A program made the translations under genes and the position numbers. This document shows positions 58,439 to 64,000 of a stretch of 64,000 bases of DNA, in pieces. A model generated the notes under the pieces. That model was not told the origin of the DNA, made no database searches, and was given only the letters and a program-made list of their open reading frames with translations. This DNA is from CAVUMR01 sp963742715 (GTDB taxonomy: Bacteria > Actinomycetota > Actinomycetes > Mycobacteriales > Micromonosporaceae), in contig CAVUMR010000001.1 of assembly GCA_963742715.1 (NCBI GenBank), positions 62,001 to 126,000 on the forward strand, written 5' to 3'. How positions within the stretch are numbered: position 1 is the stretch's first letter; each line of letters begins with the position of its first letter.

Positions 58439-58600
58439 TGGGGAGTGGGGCGGGGAAATGGGACGGAGATTGGCGCAGCGGGAACCCGATCAATGTTCGT
58501 CACCGGCGGCGGCCCGGGCGGCGTCTGTGACCCGAGGAACGGCGTGCCGGGCCAGGTGAGTTTCCGGGCGCAGCGGGTACCCGTCCGGTGGGACAACTCT

Positions 58601-58675
58601 GCCGGCACTCAGCCCGCCGGCACTCAGGCCCGCCGGCACTCAGGCCCGCCGGCACTGAGGCCCGCCGGCACTCAG
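58601..58675. repeat. 15/16-bp tandem repeat upstream of the PPOX gene
   Basis: (G)CCCGCCGGCACTCAG occurs four to five times (58613, 58628, 58644 with one change, 58660) after a partial copy at 58601. It ends 26 bp before the ATG of the next gene, so it lies in the leader or promoter. Confidence 0.9.
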
Positions 58676-58701
58676 GTCGGCCGACACCGGGAGAAGGAGT
58701 C

Positions 58702-59124
58702 ATGCCGAGTACCCCTGCCCCGCCCACCAGCCACGCCGACCTGCTGGACCGGCCGGTGTTCGCGCACCTGGCGACGGTCCGGCCGGACGGGTCACCGCAG
58801 AGCAACGTGATGTGGTTCGCCTGGGACGGTGAGCGGATCCAGATGACCCACACGAAGACCCGGCAGAAGTTCCGGAACCTGCAGAACGATCCCCGGGTCG
58901 CGCTGTCCATCGCCGACCCGGACGACCCGTACCGGTTCCTCGAGGTACGGGGCGTGGTGGAGAAGATCGAGGACGACGACAAGCACGCGTCGTTCTACCG
59001 GCTGCTGCAGAAGCGCTACGACAACGTGTACGACATCACCGATGCCCCGGTACGGGTGGTCATGACGATCCGGCCGGAGACCTTCGTCGCGGTCACCGAC
59101 GGCAAGGCGCAGCGCGCCGGTTAG
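58702..59124 (+). CDS. PPOX-class F420-dependent oxidoreductase
   Basis: A 140-residue split-barrel flavin/deazaflavin-binding protein of the pyridoxamine-phosphate-oxidase-like group. Marks: FAHLATVRPDGSPQSNVMWF, TKTRQKFRNLQNDPRVALSI, YRFLEVRGVVEKIEDDD and APVRVVMTIRPETFVAV. Actinobacterial members mostly use F420H2 to reduce quinones, biliverdin or other compounds; the substrate is unknown. ATG at 58702 follows GGAGAAGGAG. The stop codon is part of a 15-bp duplication. Confidence 0.92.
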   Translation: MPSTPAPPTSHADLLDRPVFAHLATVRPDGSPQSNVMWFAWDGERIQMTHTKTRQKFRNLQNDPRVALSIADPDDPYRFLEVRGVVEKIEDDDKHASFYRLLQKRYDNVYDITDAPVRVVMTIRPETFVAVTDGKAQRAG

Positions 59125-59226
59125 CCGAGCGCCGGTTAGCCGCGCTCGGGTGGGCGCGTCAGCCCCGACGCCCCGTCAGTCCACGTCGGGCGCGTCAGCC
59201 CAGGTCGGCCGTCAGTCCAGGTCGTA
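59114..59226. repeat. Two stop-codon-spanning repeats at convergent gene ends
   Basis: GCGCCGGTTAGCCG at 59114-59127 (PPOX stop at 59122-59124) recurs at 59129-59142. On the other side, CGTCAGTCCAGGTCG at 59210 contains the DUF3224 stop (59212-59214) and is copied with few changes at 59174 and 59193. Both convergent genes thus end inside small repeats. Confidence 0.85.
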
Positions 59227-59607
59227 GTCGACCGTGAACGTGTGGGTGCCGTCCTCGTGCCGGATGAACTCGGTGGTGCCGGACAGGCCGACCAGCTCGC
59301 CGGTGCCGGAGCCGGGCACGATCGGCCACGATCCGGTGCCGCCCGAGGTGGTACCGCTGGCGGAGTGCTGGACGAGGAAGGTGCCGGAGCGTCCGCCGAG
59401 GGTCGCGGTGACCAGCTCGAACCCGCAGTACGCCGCCGTGCCACCCGCGCTGTGCGCCATCAGCAGGTCGGCGTCACTGGTGCCCTCCAGGTCACCGGAG
59501 AACGTCTTGCCGACCTTGGTACGGACCAGCTTCGCGCCCTCGAGGTCGAAGATCACCTCTTCGTCCCAGCCGGTGATCTCGTAGCTCGCGGCAACATGCG
59601 TGGTCAT
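59212..59607 (-). CDS. DUF3224 family protein
   Basis: A 131-residue protein of the DUF3224 family, an allene-oxide-cyclase-like small beta barrel of unknown function. It has YEITGWDEEVIFDLEGAKLV, FSGDLEGTSDADLLMAHSAG, GTFLVQHSASGTTSGGTGSW and VPGSGTGELVGLSGT, all standard for the family. ATG is at 59605-59607. It is cytosolic and monocistronic, convergent with the PPOX gene. Confidence 0.92.
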   Translation of the reverse strand: MTTHVAASYEITGWDEEVIFDLEGAKLVRTKVGKTFSGDLEGTSDADLLMAHSAGGTAAYCGFELVTATLGGRSGTFLVQHSASGTTSGGTGSWPIVPGSGTGELVGLSGTTEFIRHEDGTHTFTVDYDLD

Positions 59608-59675
59608 CCGTACTCCCTCGATTCGCGGACGATCGGGCTGGCACCAATCCTCAACCTATCCACGGCGACACCGCT

Positions 59676-60056
59676 CTAGTCCGCGACCCACAGGCAGAAC
59701 GGGTGCCCGGCCGGGTCGAGGCAGACCCGGACCTGTTCCTGTGGCTGGAACTCCGCCACCGTGGCACCCAGCTCGACGGCGCGGGCGACCGCTGCCGCCA
59801 GGTCGTCCACCTCGATGTCGAGGTGGAGTTGCATCTGCTGGTCGCCGGGGCCCTGCGGCCAGGTCGGCGGGGTATGGCCCTCCTCCCGCTGGAAGGACAG
59901 GGCGGCACCACCACCGGGTGCGCGCAGGGTCACCCAGCCTGGGTCGTCGTCACGGGTTTCCCAGCCCAGCATCGCGCGGTAGAACACGGCGAGTGCCCGC
60001 GGGTCCGGCGCGCCCAGCACCGTCGCCGTCAACGAGAACCGCGGTTGTCCAGCCAT
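59676..60056 (-). CDS. VOC-family (glyoxalase-like) protein
   Basis: A 126-residue vicinal-oxygen-chelate protein, two beta-alpha-beta-beta-beta modules: TATVLGAPDPRALAVFYRAM, then QMQLHLDIEVDDLAAAVARA and CLDPAGHPFCLWV. It resembles the glyoxalase-like group often annotated as antibiotic-binding or lyase proteins; no substrate can be given. ATG at 60054-60056 follows GGAGG by 5 nt, against an upstream ATG at 60101 that adds 15 residues not typical of the family. Confidence 0.88.
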   Translation of the reverse strand: MAGQPRFSLTATVLGAPDPRALAVFYRAMLGWETRDDDPGWVTLRAPGGGAALSFQREEGHTPPTWPQGPGDQQMQLHLDIEVDDLAAAVARAVELGATVAEFQPQEQVRVCLDPAGHPFCLWVAD

Positions 60057-60118
60057 CTCCACCTCCAGGATCGGGAACTGTCGCAGACTAGCCAACGGCA
60101 CCGACAGAACCCCGCAGG

Positions 60119-61156
60119 TCAGCCGCGCAGCGGCGCGGCGGCGAACTCCCGCATGCCGGCGGCGAACGGCACCTTCGCGGTGTACCCCAGCTCGTCGCGG
60201 GCGCGCTCCGGCGAGGCGACGACGTGCCGCACGTCGCCGAGCCGGTACTGCCCGGTCACCACAGGCGGTGGACCGCCGAACGCCGACGCGAGCGCCGCCG
60301 CCATCTCGCCCACCGTGTGCGGTTCGCCGGAGCAGATGTTGTACGCCCGGAAGCCCGCTCGCGCGGTGCCGCTCAGGGCCGCGAGGTTCGCCGCGGCGAC
60401 ATCGGTGACGTGGACGAAGTCACGGCGCTGCGCGCCGTCCTCGTACACCCGGGGCGCCTCGCCGCGCTCCAGTGCCGAGCGGAACAGCGCGGCCACTCCG
60501 GCGTACGGCGTGTCCCGGGGCATCCGAGGCCCGTACACGTTGTGGTACCGCAGCGCGATGGCGGCACCACCGGTGGTCCGGCACCAGGATGCCGCGAGGT
60601 GCTCCTGGGCGAGCTTGGTCGCGGCGTACACGTTGCGCGGGTCGACCGGCGCGTCCTCCGGTACCAGCTCAGGGGCCAGAAACGCGCCGCAGGCCGGGCA
60701 TGGTGGCTCGTACCGGCCGGCCGCGAGCTCGGTCGTGGCGCGCGGCCCCGGCCGCACGATGCCGTGCGCGGGACAGGCGTACCGCCCTTCGCCGTAGATC
60801 ACCATCGAGCTGGCCAGTACCAGCCGACCGATGCCGGCGCGAGCCATGCCGGCGAGCAGTACGGCGGTACCGAGGTCGTTGCACCCGACGTACTCGGGCA
60901 GGTCGCTGATGTCGACCCCCAGGCCGACCATCGCCGCCTGGTGGACCACGACGTCGATCCGGGCCAGCGCTCCGTCCACAGTGGATGGATCCCGCACGTC
61001 ACCGACCACGAGCTCGTGATCGACAACAGGTCGGGACCGGTGCGCGGCCGGGTGGAGCAGATCCAGCAGCCGTACCTCGTGACCGGCGGCGACCAGCGCG
61101 TCGGCCACGTGCGAGCCGATGAACCCGGCCCCGCCGGTGACCAGTACCCGGCTCAT
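60119..61156 (-). CDS. NAD-dependent sugar epimerase/dehydratase with Cys/His insertion
   Basis: A 345-residue extended short-chain dehydrogenase. NAD loop VLVTGGAGFIGSHVADAL, LASSMVIYGEG with the active-site Ser, and NVYAATKLAQEHL with YxxxK are present. Between them (~125-175) is an insertion with YACPAHG and PPCPACG, which could bind zinc as CPxH...CPxC; this is not in standard GalE or RmlB proteins. ATG at 61154-61156 overlaps the upstream membrane-protein gene by 4 nt. It is the last gene of the five-gene operon and probably modifies a nucleotide sugar for it. Confidence 0.9.
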   Translation of the reverse strand: MSRVLVTGGAGFIGSHVADALVAAGHEVRLLDLLHPAAHRSRPVVDHELVVGDVRDPSTVDGALARIDVVVHQAAMVGLGVDISDLPEYVGCNDLGTAVLLAGMARAGIGRLVLASSMVIYGEGRYACPAHGIVRPGPRATTELAAGRYEPPCPACGAFLAPELVPEDAPVDPRNVYAATKLAQEHLAASWCRTTGGAAIALRYHNVYGPRMPRDTPYAGVAALFRSALERGEAPRVYEDGAQRRDFVHVTDVAAANLAALSGTARAGFRAYNICSGEPHTVGEMAAALASAFGGPPPVVTGQYRLGDVRHVVASPERARDELGYTAKVPFAAGMREFAAAPLRG

Positions 61157-61578
61157 CGCCGTACCCCCGCGCGGGCCTGGGTGGCGACCCGGACGGCGAG
61201 GGCGACCGCCACGGCGAGCCAGATCGCGGCGAGCGTGATCAGCCAGCCGCGGGTGTAGTCCAGCGGTAGCGCGGACGGGACTTTCGGCTGGTAGCCGTAC
61301 CCGAGTACGAACGGCAGCGCCACCAGCGTCACGATCGCGGAGGCGACCAGCCCGGCCCGCACGGTGCCGCGCGGACCGGCCGGCACCAGTGCGACCAGCC
61401 CGGCGCCGGCAACCAGGGCCAGCGGCGCCAGCACCAGGTCGTGGCCGAGCAGCACGGCGGCCGCGAAGATCGCGTACCGCAGCGGCTCGGGTCCGTGGTC
61501 CGCGCTGACCAACCCGATCAGCCCGTACCCGGCCACCAGTGTGCCCAGCGCGCACAGCGCCACCCGGATCCGGGTCAT
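61153..61578 (-). CDS. Four-helix membrane protein of unknown function
   Basis: A 141-residue protein with hydrophobic segments at about 7-24, 36-62, 72-92 and 110-130, and GYGYQPKVPSALPLDYTRGW as an exposed loop before the last helix. No family name is recognised, but proteins of this pattern accompany the fused molybdoenzyme in actinomycetes. ATG at 61576-61578 overlaps the molybdoenzyme stop by 4 nt, and its own stop overlaps the epimerase start. Confidence 0.8.
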   Translation of the reverse strand: MTRIRVALCALGTLVAGYGLIGLVSADHGPEPLRYAIFAAAVLLGHDLVLAPLALVAGAGLVALVPAGPRGTVRAGLVASAIVTLVALPFVLGYGYQPKVPSALPLDYTRGWLITLAAIWLAVAVALAVRVATQARAGVRR

Positions 61579-62756
61579 GACAGCACCACCACCTTCGCCA
61601 CCCACTTGGTCTGCAGTACGCCCGGCCGGTTCGGGGCGATCAGCCGGCACGGGTACCCGTGGTCGAGCGCGAGCCGCTCGCCGCGCAGCCGCAACGCGAG
61701 CAGGGTCAGCCGGTCGCGGCTGTGCGACGGCGCGAGCATCGAGGTGCGGTACAACCCGCCGGTCTCCAGCGACTCGACCCGCACGTCCGCGCTGGCCGGT
61801 GCGCCGACCAGGTCGAGCAGATCGCGCACGCGTACCCCGGTCCACTCCGCGCTCGCACTCCACCCCTCCACGCAGGTGATCGGCAGGGTCACGGTGTGCT
61901 GCGGCAGCTCGGCCAGCTCGTCGAGGGTCAGCGCGATCCGGCGTTCCGGCCCCTCCACGACCAGCCGGTACGCCGGATCGCGGGCGGTTTCGGTCACGCC
62001 GGCGGCGGAGGCCGCCTTGTTCACCGGCAGCCCCTGCGCCCCGATGTCCGGCCGGCGCGGGCCGAGCAGCGCGAGCCGGGCCAGCGGCCGTACCGTCTGA
62101 CCGACCGTCACGACCGTGATGAGCCCGGCGGTGGCCGCGACCGCGGCGAGCAACCCCCGCCGCTGTCTGTCCACATCGGACGGTGGCGCGGTCCGGCGGC
62201 GGAGCGCGGCCACGATCAGCGGCAGCTTCACCCCGAGGTGTACGACCAGCGCGCCGATCACGATCCAACCGGTCCAGTAGTGCGTGACCGTGAAGAAGAA
62301 CTTCATCGGCGTGTACCACCGGGCGATGTTGAGCAACCCGGTGGTCAGCTGCACCAGCGCCGCGACGACCAGCACGGTGATGCTCAGCCGCTCCACCGCG
62401 TGCGCGAGGTTGCGCACCGGCGGCCACTCGAACAGCCGGTGGTACACCGACCACAGCTTCGCCAGCAGCAGTGGGATCGCCACCAGCCCGGTCGCCACGT
62501 GCAGCCCCTGGGTGATCCGGTACAGGTTGACCGGCCGTGACGGCCACCGGAACCACCACGCCGGATGCTGGATGAAGTGGCTGATCAGGCCGGTGGTGAA
62601 GCAGATGGTGAACGCGACGCCCAGGGCCAGGCCGAGGTGTGCGGTGAGCCGTCGGGAGCGCAGCGGCGAGCCGAACGCGCCCGGCCGGAACGGGCCGCGG
62701 CGCAGCCTCTCCGGTGGGACGGGCCACGGCCGGCGGAGCAGGTCGGCGGGCCTCAC
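61575..62756 (-). CDS. Cytochrome b561-like membrane domain fused to a sulfite oxidase-type molybdoenzyme
   Basis: A 393-residue protein. The first ~215 residues have four or five helices with spaced His residues (THLGLA.., HFIQHPAWWFRW, LHVATGLV, VTHYWTGW), suggesting a haem b membrane anchor. A further helix (~215) leads to an extracytoplasmic molybdopterin domain with ITCVEGWSASAEWTGVRVRD (Mo-ligating Cys) and LDHGYPCRLIAPNRPGVLQT. It lacks the sulfite oxidase dimerisation domain, as in YedY-like enzymes, so haem may exchange electrons with the Mo site in one chain. GTG at 62754-62756 overlaps the methyltransferase stop. Confidence 0.9.
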   Translation of the reverse strand: MRPADLLRRPWPVPPERLRRGPFRPGAFGSPLRSRRLTAHLGLALGVAFTICFTTGLISHFIQHPAWWFRWPSRPVNLYRITQGLHVATGLVAIPLLLAKLWSVYHRLFEWPPVRNLAHAVERLSITVLVVAALVQLTTGLLNIARWYTPMKFFFTVTHYWTGWIVIGALVVHLGVKLPLIVAALRRRTAPPSDVDRQRRGLLAAVAATAGLITVVTVGQTVRPLARLALLGPRRPDIGAQGLPVNKAASAAGVTETARDPAYRLVVEGPERRIALTLDELAELPQHTVTLPITCVEGWSASAEWTGVRVRDLLDLVGAPASADVRVESLETGGLYRTSMLAPSHSRDRLTLLALRLRGERLALDHGYPCRLIAPNRPGVLQTKWVAKVVVLS

Positions 62757-63475
62757 GACGGCGCCAGGGCGGCGAACCACCGGCCCGCCTCCACCCAGGT
62801 GTCGGCCAGTCGCAGCCCGGCCCGACCGGACAGCCCGGCCACGGCGTCGGCGGCCACGCACGCCCACGGGAACCCGTCGCTGAGGGTGCCGCCGTGCCGC
62901 AGTCGCAGCGTCATCAGCCGGGTACCACTGCCGGGCGGGCCGGTCTCGACCAGCGCCGTACCGGCCGGCCCGAGCAGTGCCCGGCACCGGCGCAGCAGCC
63001 GGACCGGGTCGCCACCGATGCCGATGTTGCCGTCGGCCAGCAGTACCTGCAACCAGCGACCCTCGGCCGGCAGCGGATCGAACACCGACCGGTGCAGCGC
63101 CATCGCGCCGCGGCTGCGGGCCAGCCGTACCGCGGTCGGGGAGATGTCCACGCCGAGCGCGGGTACCCCCCGGGCGGCTACCGCGGCGGCGAGCCGGCCG
63201 GGTCCGCAGCCGAGGTCGAGCGTCGGGCCGGTACAGCGCGCGACGAGCCCGTGGTCGCCGGCCACCGGCGGGCCGCACCAGCGCGCCAGGTCCAGCAGCT
63301 GCTGCCGGCCACCGGCGACCGACCGCAGTTCGACCGCGGGCCGGTCCACGCGCGCGGACCGGTCGACTGACGCGGTCTGATCGAGTGGCGCGGTCTGGTC
63401 GATGCTGGCGGACCGGTCGATGCTGGCGGACCGGTCGACGAGTGCGCGGTCGTACACCTCCAGCGCGGTGGTCAT
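62753..63475 (-). CDS. SAM-dependent methyltransferase with N-terminal pentapeptide-like repeat
   Basis: A 240-residue class I methyltransferase. SAM site: PTLDLGCGPGRLAAAVA, LGVDISPTAVRLARSRG, LLADGNIGIGGDPVRLLRR. Near the N-terminus, residues ~14-42 repeat (V/I)D(R/Q)(S/T)A about five times, encoded by an 18-bp-type tandem repeat at about 63350-63435; this lies before the catalytic domain and is probably a flexible tail. ATG at 63473-63475 overlaps the DUF2064 stop by 4 nt. Substrate unknown; position suggests modification of a glycan or lipid made by this operon. Confidence 0.9.
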   Translation of the reverse strand: MTTALEVYDRALVDRSASIDRSASIDQTAPLDQTASVDRSARVDRPAVELRSVAGGRQQLLDLARWCGPPVAGDHGLVARCTGPTLDLGCGPGRLAAAVAARGVPALGVDISPTAVRLARSRGAMALHRSVFDPLPAEGRWLQVLLADGNIGIGGDPVRLLRRCRALLGPAGTALVETGPPGSGTRLMTLRLRHGGTLSDGFPWACVAADAVAGLSGRAGLRLADTWVEAGRWFAALAPS

Positions 63476-64000
63476 GCCTGGACCACCGCCGGCGCGTGCG
63501 CGGGCACCTGCGCCGACACCGCGGCCGGGAAGCGGGCGGACGCGGCACAGTCGCGGGCCACCGCGTGCGCGTCCGCGGCCGTGTCCACGTCCCGCAGTAC
63601 CGGCAGCATCGCCACCCGCAGCCCCCGACCGACGAGCGCGGCGAGGGTGCGTTCGCCGGTGTCCGGCCGGGACATCGGTACCCCGCGCAGCACCGCGCCG
63701 TGCCGGGGATCGCGCAGCCCGAGCGCCCACCAGCCGCCGTCCGCCGCCGGCCCGAGTACAGCGTCCACAGTGGACAGCTCGGCCAGCGCGGCGGCCAGCA
63801 GGTCGACGGTGAGCTGCGGGGTGTCCATGCCGACCAGCAGGCTCGCCGTACCGGGACGGGCGGTGTCGGCGTACGCGTGCGCGAGCCGCTCGGCCAGCCC
63901 GTCACCGCGCTGCGGTACCGCGGCGAACCCGGCGGGACGGGGTGGCACGCCACCGGCGTACACGAGGACCCGGCCGACCGCCGGGGTGGCGGCGACCACG
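63472..64000 (-). CDS. DUF2064 glycosyltransferase-like protein (partial)
   Basis: At least 176 C-terminal residues; the start lies beyond the right edge. It matches the DUF2064/TIGR04282 nucleotidyl- or glycosyltransferase-like family: VPQRGDGLAERLAHAYADTA, LLVGMDTPQLTVDLLAAALA (the GxDxP motif), AVLGPAADGGWWALGLRDP and a C-terminal LRDVDTAADAHAVARDC. It is the first visible gene of the coupled operon running down to 60119. In related actinomycetes a GT2 gene commonly precedes it; that would lie outside this window. Confidence 0.88.
   Translation of the reverse strand, partial: VVAATPAVGRVLVYAGGVPPRPAGFAAVPQRGDGLAERLAHAYADTARPGTASLLVGMDTPQLTVDLLAAALAELSTVDAVLGPAADGGWWALGLRDPRHGAVLRGVPMSRPDTGERTLAALVGRGLRVAMLPVLRDVDTAADAHAVARDCAASARFPAAVSAQVPAHAPAVVQA

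Overview
The window is very GC-rich and has the gene content, frequent GTG starts and strong GGAGG ribosome sites of an actinomycete. ClpS with DUF2017, a mycobacterial-type mec-cysO-cysM block, squalene/hopanoid genes and F420-type oxidoreductases fit this. A habit of using GTA (Val) and CGT (Arg) codons where the next base makes GTAC, together with the gene set, makes a Micromonosporaceae-like organism (for example Actinocatenispora) my best guess, but that is inference. I see no phage, plasmid, insertion sequence or CRISPR array.

Layout. 1-2.3 kb: a partial gene, a small CxxC protein, and a MarR regulator divergent from a SpoIIE-type phosphatase. 2.4-8 kb: secreted alpha-amylase and GH25 muramidase, a methyltransferase, DUF4235, and an unknown secreted protein. 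8-13.4 kb (minus): GH15 glucoamylase-like enzyme, then a copper operon (CopC-CopD, YcnI) carrying a DapA-family gene. 13.6-15.5 kb: thiol-redox genes (MauE/DoxX, DsbA-like, Bcp), then an odd tRNA with anticodon UAG and a short variable arm. 15.7-16.8 kb: tandem Usp protein with a twin operator. 17-23.4 kb: rdgB, rph, MBL hydrolase, murI, then cysM-cysO-mec, which is the Mycobacterium tuberculosis gene order except that an inverted membrane-protein gene lies between murI and cysM. 23.4-25 kb: a gene-poor, lower-GC stretch.

25-40.2 kb is the most distinctive region. Six genes overlap by a few bases: a GT2-GtrA-HPr-kinase-like fusion, a GT39-type membrane mannosyltransferase, a phospholipase C-type phosphoesterase, a GH99-like wall protein, a metallophosphoesterase and a CBM96 protein. 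They are followed by a CBM96 beta-helix protein and a large PQQ-type sugar dehydrogenase with two more CBM96 modules. I read it as a surface-glycan building and trimming system.

40.2-41 kb: DUF2017 and clpS. 41.3-45.6 kb: hpnC-hpnD-hpnE and a polyprenyl diphosphate synthase, without a squalene-hopene cyclase. 45.7-47.6 kb: SPFH, ribbon-helix-helix and GPP34 genes. 47.8-49.7 kb: NAD salvage (pncB-pncA). 49.7-52.6 kb: sulfite-oxidase-family enzyme and ctaD. 52.9-56.3 kb: a degenerate GGDEF-EAL protein and an adenylate kinase. 56.8-60.1 kb: a TetR/reductase pair with two matching operators, and small enzymes. 60.1-64 kb: a tight five-gene operon (DUF2064 transferase, methyltransferase, cytochrome-b-fused molybdoenzyme, membrane protein, epimerase).

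Short tandem repeats of 13-35 bp are scattered through the window. In seven places the repeat unit contains the stop codon and last codons of the adjoining gene, as if gene ends are duplicated repeatedly.
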